Notes under the pieces: model-generated
What the model saw: the letters and a program-made list of their open reading frames with translations, nothing else
Database searches by the model: none
What the model was told of the DNA's origin: nothing
Made by a program: the position numbers and the translations under genes
Assembly (NCBI RefSeq): GCF_037577855.1
Contig: NZ_JBAKFX010000005.1
Coordinates: 62,001-126,000, forward strand
DNA: 64,000 nucleotides
Reading direction: 5' to 3'
From: Dethiothermospora halolimnae
Lineage (GTDB): Bacteria; Bacillota; Clostridia; Tissierellales; VENL01
Shown: piece after piece, positions 35,925-44,602 of the stretch
Position numbering within the stretch: the stretch's first letter is position 1
Layout: the number at the start of each line of letters is the position of its first letter

Positions 35925-36143
35925 ATGTCAAAAAAGTTTATTAATCCCAATGCTAGAAAAGCTTTAGAAGAAATGAAAGCTGAGATAGCCAATGAACTCG
36001 GTATAGTACATGAGGAAAATGTCGACGGGGGAAATAAGACTTCTAGAAACAACGGTCATATTGGAGGTTCTTTAGGTGGTAATATGACTAAACGGCTAGT
36101 TGAAATGGGAGAAAATCAATTAATCAACCATAGAAATAATTAA
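35925..36143 (+). CDS. Alpha/beta-type small acid-soluble spore protein (SASP)
   Basis: 72 aa. The SASP signatures are present: ALEEMKAEIANELGI, with the germination protease (GPR) recognition region, and GGSLGGNMTKRLVEMGEN, the second DNA-binding helix. It coats spore DNA in A-like form and is degraded on germination. The insertion NVDGGNKTSRNNGHIG fits the loop between the helices. AAAGGAGGTTTTTTCA gives a very strong start. A clear indicator that the organism sporulates. Confidence 0.95.
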   Translation: MSKKFINPNARKALEEMKAEIANELGIVHEENVDGGNKTSRNNGHIGGSLGGNMTKRLVEMGENQLINHRNN

Positions 36144-36150
36144 CCTAATA

Positions 36151-36183
36151 AAAAGCCTGAGAAATTCCTTTCTCAAGCTTTTT
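36151..36183. terminator. Bidirectional terminator between SASP and pepF genes
   Basis: Stem AAAAGCCTGAGAAA/TTTCTCAAGCTTTT with one mismatch, loop TTCC and T-rich flanks, between converging genes. Confidence 0.85.
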
Positions 36184-36187
36184 ATAT

Positions 36188-37999
36188 TTATTTTTTATTT
36201 ATCTCCTCGGTCAATCTAATAATCTCATCTACCATATCACCAATGTATTCTATGGTATTTAAAAGAGGTTTGTCTGTAGTTATATCAACTCCAGCCATTT
36301 TAGCAAGTTCAACAGGAGCCTTTGTTCCTCCTGCCTTTAATACATTTTTCCAATCCTCTACAGCCTTTTCCCCTTCATTTAATATTCTCTGACTTACTTC
36401 TGTAGCTACCGTTAGTCCCGCACTATAGGTGTAAGGATAAAGTCCCATGTAGTAGTGGGGCTGTCTCATCCAAGTAAGTTCGGCCCCTTCATTTATAGTT
36501 ACAGAATCTCCCCAGAACTTTTCCAATACTTCCTTCTTAAGTTCACTTAGTTTTTTAGCATGAACTGAGCCACCTTCATCAATTATCCTATACACTTCCC
36601 GTTGATATGCTGCTTCCAATAAATGGGTTACAAAGTTATGATAGTATGTATTACTAATCATAGAAGATAATACCCATCTCTTAAATCTAGGATCATTTTC
36701 TTGTTTTATTAAATAATTAGTTAAAAGCATTTCATTTATTGTAGATGGTGCCTCAATAAAGTATAGTGATGGTGATTCATTAAAAAGATTATTGTGTTTT
36801 TGGGAAAACATGAAGTGACCTGCATGTCCTAACTCATGTACTAGAGTAAACACTTCGCTCATAAGACCATTCCAAGAAAGTAAAATATATGGATGTATTC
36901 CATAGGGTGTAGCACAGAATCCCCCTGTGGATTTACCCTTATTTTGAGCAAAATCAACCCATCTTTCATCATAAGACCTCATAACAAGATCAAGATAATC
37001 CTCACCCATAACTTCTAATGCACCTTTTATATACTTCTTAGACTCTTCTACAGTCACCTTAGGATCATAGTCTGGATCTATAGATACCTTTAGATCTGCA
37101 AAGGTCATTTCTTCTAATCCATATATTCTTTTTATAAGTTTTGCATACTTTCTCATATGGGGGGCTAATTTCTCCATTATAACATCAATCTGTCTGTTAT
37201 ATAACTCCATATCTACTTTCTGATCAAATAATAAATAGTCAAATACAGAGTCAAAATTCTTCATACTAGACATAATTTTTTCTTTTTGTACTTGCGTTTG
37301 ATATGCAGTGGCAATAGTATTTTCATATTCTTTTATCTTTTTTGAAAATTCATCAAATGCCTCTCTTCTTACCTTAGTATCCTTATCTCCTTGATATGAG
37401 TTTTCAAATAATACAAAGCTAAGGGGATACTCTTTTCCATTTACATCAAATTTATCAAAATCCATGTCAGCTAACTTAGCTTGATTATATATGCTATATG
37501 GAGCATCTAATACTGGAGATAGACTAGCAAATGCCTTTTCCACTTCTGGATGTAATGTATGGGGTTTACTTCTTTTTATATCCTCAAGATAAACCTTATA
37601 TTTGTCGGTATTATTTATAGCCTCTTCTAATACCTTATCGTCAACCTCCTTTAATTCACTTTCTATAAATGTTATTCTACTAAAACATTCTGATAATATA
37701 CTATTATTTTTATTATATCTAGTTTGATTATCAACATCTGTTTGATCCACTGAAACTGCTAAAGAAGCATAACTCCCTGTTAACAATGCTTTTATATATA
37801 ACTGTTCATATTCTTCTATACATTTTAAAATAATATTTACATTATTTAACTTACCTTTATATTTATTCTCTATTACCTTAGAACCTTCCACAGCTTCATT
37901 TAACGTTTGCTCATAGTCATCATCTGTTTTGAAAATATGGGATAAATCCCAAGTTAATGATTTATCTACTTCACTTCTTTTCTTTAACTCATTACTCAC
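36188..37999 (-). CDS. pepF: Oligoendopeptidase F
   Basis: 603 aa, an M3-family metallopeptidase. The zinc motif HELGH is at 388-392 in FTLVHELGHAGHF, the third ligand Glu lies in FIEAPSTINEMLLTNYL, and AELTWMRQPHYYMGLYPYTYSAGL is the conserved substrate-binding end. The start is GTG at 37999 with AAGGGGAGATTAAT; a nearby ATG is followed at once by a stop. It is a cytosolic enzyme cutting peptides of about 7-17 residues. Stands alone. Confidence 0.95.
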   Translation of the reverse strand: MSNELKKRSEVDKSLTWDLSHIFKTDDDYEQTLNEAVEGSKVIENKYKGKLNNVNIILKCIEEYEQLYIKALLTGSYASLAVSVDQTDVDNQTRYNKNNSILSECFSRITFIESELKEVDDKVLEEAINNTDKYKVYLEDIKRSKPHTLHPEVEKAFASLSPVLDAPYSIYNQAKLADMDFDKFDVNGKEYPLSFVLFENSYQGDKDTKVRREAFDEFSKKIKEYENTIATAYQTQVQKEKIMSSMKNFDSVFDYLLFDQKVDMELYNRQIDVIMEKLAPHMRKYAKLIKRIYGLEEMTFADLKVSIDPDYDPKVTVEESKKYIKGALEVMGEDYLDLVMRSYDERWVDFAQNKGKSTGGFCATPYGIHPYILLSWNGLMSEVFTLVHELGHAGHFMFSQKHNNLFNESPSLYFIEAPSTINEMLLTNYLIKQENDPRFKRWVLSSMISNTYYHNFVTHLLEAAYQREVYRIIDEGGSVHAKKLSELKKEVLEKFWGDSVTINEGAELTWMRQPHYYMGLYPYTYSAGLTVATEVSQRILNEGEKAVEDWKNVLKAGGTKAPVELAKMAGVDITTDKPLLNTIEYIGDMVDEIIRLTEEINKK

Positions 38000-38089
38000 A
38001 TTAATCTCCCCTTCTTAATATATTTATTCTATATATTTAAGTTCTTTATTTAGCATTATGTTTCCTTCTTTATTTATTTTTTATATGAA

Positions 38090-38129
38090 AAATACTACAT
38101 CTTAGATTATAATTTAAGATGTAGTATTT
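38090..38129 (-). terminator. Terminator of the sigma/ABC-2 operon
   Basis: A 15-bp perfect stem, AAATACTACATCTTA and complement, followed on the minus strand by a T-run. It lies about 80 nt after the last permease gene. Confidence 0.8.
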
Positions 38130-38206
38130 CTTATAAGATTAATAATTATCTTTTATTATATTGTTTCTTTACATTTAATGTCAACATTTCTCTTATATAC
38201 TTTCTA

Positions 38207-38845
38207 TTAACCTTTAATACCCTTTCTATTTATCATTACAAAGTTTAAAATTAAAAACATTAATATCAATATTAATATATTATACTTATTACTAAAATTC
38301 CCTTTTATAAGACTAAGAACAAAAAACTCTTTAGTATATTTTCCCAATGTGAAAAATTCAAATGCAAAGTAACTAAAGGAAACTAAATATCCTGCTGAAA
38401 GTTTTTCTGTAATATTTGCTACAGTTAATCCTATCATCCCAAAATATACAGAAGAAATGAAAATTCCAAAAGTTACCTTCCAAATAGAAAATATCCCTCC
38501 TTGTAATCGTGCAATTAAAATAATACCTAGTATCATCATAAAAATTAATGTCATTATTAATACTAATCTAATTACAAATATAAACAAATTAGATACTTCC
38601 CTTATATAAATTAGTTGTTCTACATTGTTCTCCTCTTCTATCCTACCTATATAAGTAAGCAAAATTACACCTAATATTGGTAAATACATTTCTCCTATTC
38701 TAGATATTTCTCCATATGAAAGTCTTTTAAGGCTAAATAAAGCAGGTGTCAGTAATATTATTATAAAAGCAGCTAAAATATTCAGATTACAAAGAATTTT
38801 TATATTATATCTACCCAGTTCTTTTCTTGATCGTAAAAAATTCAT
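38207..38845 (-). CDS. ABC-2-type membrane protein (second permease of operon)
   Basis: 212 aa from the ATG at 38845 with AAGGGGTAGGGGAG upstream; this start overlaps the preceding permease gene by 35 nt. Six hydrophobic helices are visible (AAFIIILLTPALFSL, LPILGVILLTYIG, VIRLVLIMTLIFMMILGIILIARL, FGIFISSVYFGMIGLTVANI, LVSFSYFAFEFF, LILILMFLILNFVMI). No soluble domain. As last gene of the operon it probably pairs with the upstream permease and the ATPase. Substrate unknown. Confidence 0.7.
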   Translation of the reverse strand: MNFLRSRKELGRYNIKILCNLNILAAFIIILLTPALFSLKRLSYGEISRIGEMYLPILGVILLTYIGRIEEENNVEQLIYIREVSNLFIFVIRLVLIMTLIFMMILGIILIARLQGGIFSIWKVTFGIFISSVYFGMIGLTVANITEKLSAGYLVSFSYFAFEFFTLGKYTKEFFVLSLIKGNFSNKYNILILILMFLILNFVMINRKGIKG

Positions 38846-39980
38846 CTCCCCTACCCCTTTTCCACTCAAATACTAATACTGAAATTATTAATATAGCTAT
38901 TGACAATATTACATAAAAAATCCTATTAGTGATAATCTGTGGTCTCCACTGAATATACTGTTCATATTTTCCTGAGCTATTAAATCTAATCATAAATTTA
39001 TCTAAACCATAATCCCCTGATAAAGGTAAAACCGACCTACTAAATAGAATAAATTGAAATGGAATTGCTACTATTCCATTTCCAAATACTATAGATATAA
39101 TAAACCCAATCGATAAAGTAAATAATATTGTAGGAACTATCCATATAATTGTATACTTGTAAAACGCAAAATAATCTATCGTATAATTATTAATACTAGC
39201 TATCTTAGTAAACATTATAGTAGCATGGGTAGCTACAACAATATAACCAATAAAAACACTAACAAATAACCCTATATATTTTGCTAATATATATTTAAAA
39301 GATGAAATCTTCCTACTATATATTAAGCCATCCATTTTACTTCTTTTATCCCTAGTAATAACAAAAGCCGATAAAAATATTAAGTATATACCTGCAGTTA
39401 TCCCCATATAATCGGCAAATAACCTTCCATATCCCCTTGTTAGTTTATCCTTTTCCATTAGAATATTAAAATTTTCTAGTGCTTCTTCGTAGGATAATCT
39501 TTTTCTTGTAATCATATATCTATATTCCGAATCATAATATGTATCACCTCCTAGTTTTTTATCAACTTCTTCCATTAAATCTAAATAATCTTCATATGTT
39601 ATATCTATTTTTAAGCCTTTTTCTTGATATCCATCAATAGATATTTTTTTCATGGTTTTTTTTAGAAAATCTATTTGTTCTTGTGATAACTTTACAGTTT
39701 TATTCATAACAGTACCATGTATTAATGTCTCTTTATTTTTATAATCCCTGTATAAAGAGGAATACACTGATTTCATTTCTTCCATATGACTCACATCATA
39801 TGTATATCCATAATAATTATTATATCCATTTTCTTTATTAGGTGGTGTAGGTTTGATAGAATCTGGTAAATCCCCTATAAATTGAGTATGATAAGAAAAT
39901 ATTAAAATAATTATAAATAAATAAAATGTTATACTTTTAAATTGTTGTTTTATTTCTTTGCCTATTAATTCAAAAAACAT
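38811..39980 (-). CDS. ABC-2-type transporter permease
   Basis: 389 aa. One N-terminal helix (ITFYLFIIILIFSYH) is followed by an outer domain of about 160 residues rich in Tyr and Lys, then five further membrane helices, beginning with ITAGIYLIFLSAFVITRDKRSKMDGLIYSRKIS, whose cytosolic loop is the usual ATPase-coupling element of ABC-2 permeases. It starts 2 nt before the end of the ATPase gene spacing. It probably exports or extracts a lipid or peptide; no closer call is possible. Confidence 0.8.
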   Translation of the reverse strand: MFFELIGKEIKQQFKSITFYLFIIILIFSYHTQFIGDLPDSIKPTPPNKENGYNNYYGYTYDVSHMEEMKSVYSSLYRDYKNKETLIHGTVMNKTVKLSQEQIDFLKKTMKKISIDGYQEKGLKIDITYEDYLDLMEEVDKKLGGDTYYDSEYRYMITRKRLSYEEALENFNILMEKDKLTRGYGRLFADYMGITAGIYLIFLSAFVITRDKRSKMDGLIYSRKISSFKYILAKYIGLFVSVFIGYIVVATHATIMFTKIASINNYTIDYFAFYKYTIIWIVPTILFTLSIGFIISIVFGNGIVAIPFQFILFSRSVLPLSGDYGLDKFMIRFNSSGKYEQYIQWRPQIITNRIFYVILSIAILIISVLVFEWKRGRGDEFFTIKKRTG

Positions 39981-39982
39981 AT

Positions 39983-40846
39983 CTACACCCCCTTAACCAA
40001 TTTCATATAAGCATCTTCTATAGATGGTTTAACCAATTTAGCTTCATTTATGGGCTTATCCTTTGATAAGAACCTAGTTTTTATTAATTGGCCTTCAGAT
40101 ACAGTGGATATTATGGTATAATCCCTTCTTATACTATCCAAATTTTCCCTATGCATGTTTGCAGTCCACACACTTTCTTCTGCCGTTTTTATAAGCTCAT
40201 TGGACTTCCCACTATATAATAAGCTACCCTCTTTCAATATAGCTAGATTCTCACATGTAAATTCAACATCTTCTACTATATGGGTGGATAGTATTACTAT
40301 TCTATCATCAGAAAAATCCCTAAGTAAATTCCTAAAGTGTATCCTTTCCTCAGGATCAAGTCCCGCTGTAGGTTCATCTACAATTAATAGTTTAGGATTA
40401 TTTAATAATGCTTGAGCTATTCCCAGTCTTCTTTTCATCCCACCAGATAAAGCTTTGACTTTAGTCTTTAAATGATTTTCCAAATTTACTTTTTCTAATA
40501 ATTCCATTATTAAACTCCTTCTTTTGGACTTTGGAGTAATTTTTGAAAGTAGTGCTAAATAATCCATTGTTTCATATACGTTCATAGATGGATATACTGA
40601 AAACTCTTGAGGAAGATATCCCACTATTTTTCTTATTTCCTTTTTATTTGTTATATTTATATCATTTATATAAATCTCACCTTCAGACTTTTGTGTTAAT
40701 GTGGTTAATATTTTGATCAAAGTGGTTTTACCTGCACCATTTGGTCCTAATAATCCTAACATTCCCTTATTTATTTCTAAGTTAATATCCTTTAACGCAA
40801 AGTTACTTCCATATTTTTTACTTAATGATTTTATACTTATCTTCAT
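39983..40846 (-). CDS. ABC transporter ATP-binding protein
   Basis: 287 aa. Walker A GPNGAGKTT (34-42), Q-loop LPQEFSVYP (78-86), signature LSGGMKRR (133-140), Walker B LLIVDEP (153-159), D-loop AGLDP and switch STHIVEDVE. The C-terminal tail of about 70 residues is typical of ABC-2 drug or lipid ATPases. It drives the two permeases encoded downstream. Its start directly follows the 97-aa membrane protein gene. Confidence 0.93.
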   Translation of the reverse strand: MKISIKSLSKKYGSNFALKDINLEINKGMLGLLGPNGAGKTTLIKILTTLTQKSEGEIYINDINITNKKEIRKIVGYLPQEFSVYPSMNVYETMDYLALLSKITPKSKRRSLIMELLEKVNLENHLKTKVKALSGGMKRRLGIAQALLNNPKLLIVDEPTAGLDPEERIHFRNLLRDFSDDRIVILSTHIVEDVEFTCENLAILKEGSLLYSGKSNELIKTAEESVWTANMHRENLDSIRRDYTIISTVSEGQLIKTRFLSKDKPINEAKLVKPSIEDAYMKLVKGV

Positions 40847-41140
40847 TTATAGATCACCTCCAAATAAACTAGAGTTTAATATTCTTTCATATAAAGTGCC
40901 TATGGCTAAAATAAAACTAATAATATACTCTAAAGTAACATTTTCCCTCATCATAACTAGGACTAAACAAACTGTAACTATTGTTATTGGAATAAAAGTT
41001 ATAACTATTTTTTTATTTCTTTTCCTAATTTTTTTTCTATTTTCCTTTACCTTTTCTTCTTCCCATTTTTTATATTCTAAATATCTTACCTTATTCCAAA
41101 CACCTTGTAAAAAATCTTTATTATTCTTTTCATCATACAT
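40847..41140 (-). CDS. Small two-helix membrane protein, sigma-associated
   Basis: 97 aa. A charged N-terminus (EKNNKDFLQGVWNKVRYLEYKKWEEEK) and a very basic stretch (ENRKKIRKRNKKI) precede two membrane helices (VITFIPITIVTVCLVLVMM and LEYIISFILAIGTLYERIL). It lies between the ECF sigma gene (2 nt away) and the ATPase gene (0 nt). The place is that of an anti-sigma factor, but no zinc-finger motif is present, so an anti-sigma role is only inferred. Confidence 0.6.
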   Translation of the reverse strand: MYDEKNNKDFLQGVWNKVRYLEYKKWEEEKVKENRKKIRKRNKKIVITFIPITIVTVCLVLVMMRENVTLEYIISFILAIGTLYERILNSSLFGGDL

Positions 41141-41142
41141 AA

Positions 41143-41667
41143 CTAAACCTCCCCTTCTAAAAGGTTTTTAAGTTTTTTTCTAGCACGATAAATAAGTATT
41201 TTCACTTGAGTCATATTTTTATTCATAATCTTAGCAATTTCCTTATAACTTAGTTCTTCATACTCCACCAAATATATTGCCATACGATAATCCATTTTCA
41301 TTTGATTAATTTTTTCTATAACTGTATTTTTTCTATCTTTATTAAAAAATGATTTCTCCGGTGTATCTTCAGTGGTTAAACTAATTTCTTTAACGGGAAT
41401 ACTATGATTTTTTCGTATATAATCTACAGATTTATTTCTTATAATCGAATAAAGGTATGATTTAAAAGAATACTTAGGATCATATCTGTCTCTATAGACA
41501 TATATCTCAGCAAAACTTTCCTGTACAATATCCTCTGCAAGATAGTAATCATGAAGATATTTTTTTGCAAAGTTGATTCCCTTCTGTCTATATTTTATGA
41601 TTAAGTTTTCAAAACTTTTGGGATTTCCAGATTTAAAGCCCTCTAATAATATTTTATCTTCATTCAT
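41143..41667 (-). CDS. ECF-type RNA polymerase sigma factor
   Basis: 174 aa. Region 2 (FENLIIKYRQKGINFAKKYLHDYYLAEDIVQESFAEIYVYRDRYDPKYSFKSYLYSIIRNKSVDYIRK) and region 4 (EELSYKEIAKIMNKNMTQVKILIYRARKKLKNLL) are both clear. It is the first gene of a five-gene operon with a small membrane protein and an ABC-2 transporter, an arrangement typical of envelope-stress or antimicrobial-response units. The start has GAGGTGGCAAG upstream. A 60-nt hairpin lies about 105 nt upstream. Confidence 0.92.
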   Translation of the reverse strand: MNEDKILLEGFKSGNPKSFENLIIKYRQKGINFAKKYLHDYYLAEDIVQESFAEIYVYRDRYDPKYSFKSYLYSIIRNKSVDYIRKNHSIPVKEISLTTEDTPEKSFFNKDRKNTVIEKINQMKMDYRMAIYLVEYEELSYKEIAKIMNKNMTQVKILIYRARKKLKNLLEGEV

Positions 41668-41771
41668 CTTGCCACCTCACTTTTCATTTCATCCTATATT
41701 CGTATTTTATAATAAAAAGTTACAGTTAAATTTATATTTTATAAATTTTTTATCATTTATAGTATAATTTT

Positions 41772-41831
41772 CTTCTAAACATGAAACAACCACCATCCTA
41801 ATTAGGATGATGGTTGTTTCATGTTTAGAAG
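41772..41831. repeat. 60-nt near-perfect hairpin upstream of the sigma operon
   Basis: Arms of 28 nt (41772-41799 and 41804-41831) with a single mismatch and loop AATT. There is no convincing T-tract on the minus strand; the plus-strand side is only moderately T-rich. It lies between the sigma gene and the insertion sequence, and may be the old terminator of the GNAT gene now separated from it by the IS. Confidence 0.65.
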
Positions 41832-41850
41832 CTATTTCTTTAATAAATCT

Positions 41851-43288
41851 CACTAGTGTTCAATAATTTAAAAATATTACCATTGACTTTTATAACTCAA
41901 ATGCTCAAAGCTAAAAAATAAGCAATTTACGATATTGGTATATAATACCAATAAAAATGAGCGTAGTTTCCCGGTAGGGATAAGCTGTAGTCTTATATGG
42001 AATTATTTTCTATATTTTATCCCCCTAGCCATAATGCCCAACTAAAGATATCTTTATTGACTAATTCAGTTATTGAATACTTTATTAATCTTCTAATTTT
42101 TAATAAGCCGTAGGCTGAGTTAGAGTGATCCTTAACTAGCTTTAGCATAATAAATGTGATAATAGCTGTAATTATTTGCATCATAACAGCATTTAAACTA
42201 TGGCCAATAAACCTTTTAATTTTTAAATTTTGTTTTATCCATTTAAAGAATAATTCGATTTCCCAACGTTTTTTGTATAACCATGCTATTTCTTCACTTG
42301 ACAAAGTAAAATTATTGGTTAGAAAAATTAGTTCCTTGTATTCTGAAGTTATTACCTTTACAATCCTATATTTCTGTTTTGTTTTATTACAATCATTACC
42401 AAGGTACACTATTTTATCATAAATAATTTGAGTTTCTTTATCTAATAACTGAGTTTCTGAATAAGTAACATCTAAACTCTGAACTTCAGAAGCAATAGCA
42501 TTATCTTTTAATCTAGTAATAAATTGTTTCTCATTAGAATCTAATTTGTCGAATTTTTTATAGTCAATATATGCTTTATCATAAATATAAATAGCATTTT
42601 TTTCAGTCATTAGTTCATCTAACTTTGTTTTATCATGTATCTTAGCGTTTGAGACAATAATTTGTTCAGGAACACCCTTAGCAAGGTCAAACTTTGTGTG
42701 AAGCTTAATTCCAGCTTTAGTGCTACGGAACTTAGCCCACTTAAAGTAAGTGATAGCCATACTTATAGTAGATGAATCAATTAATTTTATCGCCCCAAAT
42801 TTTTTTAGCTTTTCATCTATAGTTATAGATTTTAATGCTGTATTGATTAATTCATTCATTATGGGAATTAAAATTTCATAGTTTATGTTGTTATTGTAAT
42901 GTGATAATGACCCTAGGCTAATGCCTTTAATTAAACTTTTTAGACCAGAATTCGATTCCATAAAAGAATGTATATCTCTCAAGCTATCTAACTTTGCTAA
43001 GTGAAAATAAATGAGAGCTTTTAAATGATTTTGAGCTATATTGTAATCAATATTCATTTTAAATGTAGACTTTTTCAAAGTATTCCAGTTAATGATATCT
43101 ATAAATTCTTCGAAAAGTTTGATATAATTACCCATAGTCAGTAACCTCCTTGGTTGATATGGTTATGTGGTAATTATATTAAACCAAAGATTACTGGCTA
43201 TTTTTATACCTAATTTTATGGAATTATTTCAAAAATAATCATATTACTAATGTCAATGGTTTATTTATCCATTATTTGAACACTAGTG
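41851..43288 (-). mobile_element. IS4-family insertion sequence, intact, 1438 bp
   Basis: Terminal inverted repeats of 37 nt: left 41851-41887, right 43252-43288. They agree perfectly over the outer 13 nt (CACTAGTGTTCAA) and the inner 8 nt (CCATTGAC), with a divergent AT-rich middle. A 9-bp direct repeat, AATAAATCT, flanks the ends (41842-41850 and 43289-43297) and is the target duplication. One intact transposase gene is inside. Size, repeats and duplication fit IS4. It sits in the gap between a GNAT gene and the sigma operon and breaks no gene. Confidence 0.9.
42017..43135 (-). CDS. IS4-family transposase (DDE)
   Basis: 372 aa, uninterrupted. The DDE triad can be placed at D120 (KLIDSST), D186 (YIYDKAYID) and E294 in the YREK signature (Y287, R290, E294, K301), the mark of IS4-type transposases. 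The N-terminal part (residues 1-75) is a helical DNA-binding domain. A TTGG-rich region with AGGAGG precedes the ATG at 43135. Cut-and-paste transposition is known for the family. The intact frame and perfect flanking repeats suggest recent activity. Confidence 0.93.
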   Translation of the reverse strand: MGNYIKLFEEFIDIINWNTLKKSTFKMNIDYNIAQNHLKALIYFHLAKLDSLRDIHSFMESNSGLKSLIKGISLGSLSHYNNNINYEILIPIMNELINTALKSITIDEKLKKFGAIKLIDSSTISMAITYFKWAKFRSTKAGIKLHTKFDLAKGVPEQIIVSNAKIHDKTKLDELMTEKNAIYIYDKAYIDYKKFDKLDSNEKQFITRLKDNAIASEVQSLDVTYSETQLLDKETQIIYDKIVYLGNDCNKTKQKYRIVKVITSEYKELIFLTNNFTLSSEEIAWLYKKRWEIELFFKWIKQNLKIKRFIGHSLNAVMMQIITAIITFIMLKLVKDHSNSAYGLLKIRRLIKYSITELVNKDIFSWALWLGG

Positions 43289-43295
43289 AATAAAT

Positions 43296-43835
43296 CTATA
43301 TATTAATCTTCTCATATTCTTCTCTTAGTATGCCCATAACTATTTCATCGTGATATTTTCCATTTCTAAATATTCTCTGTCTTATTCTTCCTTCTTCGAT
43401 AAATCCATTTTTCTTATATGATTTTATTGCCCTTTCATTAAAGCCATATACTACTAATTGCACCTTATTTACATTAATCTGATTAAATATAAAATCAATT
43501 AATAATTTCATTGCCTCTGTTCCATAACCCTTACTTCTATAATCCTTATTTCCTATAAATATTCCTACTATTACAACTCCATTTTTTAGATCTAATGTAT
43601 TAATTCCACATCCCCCTATATATATACCTTCTTCTATAGCTTCTATGGCAAAATTATATGTATCCTTAGATTTTTTTTGATTCTCATACCAATCCATTTC
43701 TCTATCTAAAGTCATGGGATATGGTATACTTGGAGTTAAATTTAATATCACCTCTGGATCATTCATATATTTATATGCTAACTTAACATCTTCCTTTTCT
43801 ATTCCCCTTAACTTTACTTTTTTACCTTTTAACAT
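43296..43835 (-). CDS. GNAT-family N-acetyltransferase (RimJ/RimL-like)
   Basis: 179 aa. The acetyl-CoA-binding motif A is GNKDYRSKGYGTEAMKLLIDF, followed by the characteristic VYGFNERAIKSYKKNGFIEEGRIRQ of the RimJ/RimL group, which acetylates N-termini or small amines. The start ATG at 43835 has GAGGGGGTAGAT upstream. The insertion sequence lies 7 nt after its stop, so any original terminator has been moved away. Substrate unknown. Confidence 0.9.
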   Translation of the reverse strand: MLKGKKVKLRGIEKEDVKLAYKYMNDPEVILNLTPSIPYPMTLDREMDWYENQKKSKDTYNFAIEAIEEGIYIGGCGINTLDLKNGVVIVGIFIGNKDYRSKGYGTEAMKLLIDFIFNQINVNKVQLVVYGFNERAIKSYKKNGFIEEGRIRQRIFRNGKYHDEIVMGILREEYEKINI

Positions 43836-43870
43836 TTTTATCTACCCCCTCGCTGAAGCATAGCTTCAGA

Positions 43871-43926
43871 ATTATAAATTGTAAATTATAAATTGTAAAT
43901 TATAAATTGTAAATTATAAATTGTAA
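43871..43926. repeat. Four perfect tandem copies of a 14-bp unit
   Basis: ATTATAAATTGTAA repeated four times without a mismatch. A small CTGAAG/CTTCAG hairpin lies to its left, and an AAAGCACC/GGTGCTTTTTT hairpin to its right. It lies between two GNAT genes and contains no gene. Confidence 0.85.
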
Positions 43927-43992
43927 CCATACCAAAGCACCTTCGGTGCTTTTTTGTTGATACAGAATACTGTGAATAAATCTTCTTTAATC

Positions 43993-44514
43993 TCAACCTA
44001 ACTTTTCCATTACTTTGTTCAGATTATAAAACCCATATCCTATTGTGTCTAATTGTTTGTTCCCTATTTTCAATACCTTATTTTCTCTAGGTTGACCTCC
44101 TACTTCTTCATAGAATTTTTTATATTTATTGTCTTTCAAACACCAAATTATAATATTACTATAATTTTCTTTTATCAAATTTTCTATAACTTTTTTAATA
44201 AGCTTTTTCCCCACGCCTCTTTTTTGATATTCTTTCAATACATATATAGCATATACTTCTGATTCATATCTATTCTCTCTACTTTTTCCGTAGGATACAA
44301 ATCCAATAACTTTCTCATCTTCCTCAGCAACCAATATATTTACTTGATTATTTTTGATTTGTTTAGACATTTTAGTTATTTTATCATTTATTTTTTTATC
44401 CCTCTTATCCATAAACTCCTGGGATACTATTCCCCTATATGCGATACGCCACGTCTTATGATTAATATTAATAATCTCCTTAGCATCCTCTTTTACCGCC
44501 TTTCTAATTAACAT
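43993..44514 (-). CDS. GNAT-family N-acetyltransferase
   Basis: 173 aa. A typical GNAT layout: LIRKAVKEDAKEIININHKTWRIAYRGIVSQEFMD at the start, VNILVAEEDEKVIGFVSYG, then motif A YVLKEYQKRGVGKKLIKKVIENL and motif B-like IIIWCLKDNKYKKFYEEVGGQ. It acetylates an amino group from acetyl-CoA; the target is unknown. An AAGGGGGGCGT site precedes the ATG at 44514. Separate from the other GNAT, with repeats in between. Confidence 0.9.
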   Translation of the reverse strand: MLIRKAVKEDAKEIININHKTWRIAYRGIVSQEFMDKRDKKINDKITKMSKQIKNNQVNILVAEEDEKVIGFVSYGKSRENRYESEVYAIYVLKEYQKRGVGKKLIKKVIENLIKENYSNIIIWCLKDNKYKKFYEEVGGQPRENKVLKIGNKQLDTIGYGFYNLNKVMEKLG

Positions 44515-44602
44515 TATACGCCCCCCTTCTATCTTGATCTCCCCATAATAAAATCTATAGCTTCGACTTCAGTCGAAGGTTTCCTCATCTATTATTTATT
44601 CT

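Noticed and set aside
43871..43926. Possible CRISPR array
   Set aside because: The units are contiguous 14-bp repeats without spacers, and no cas gene is in the window.
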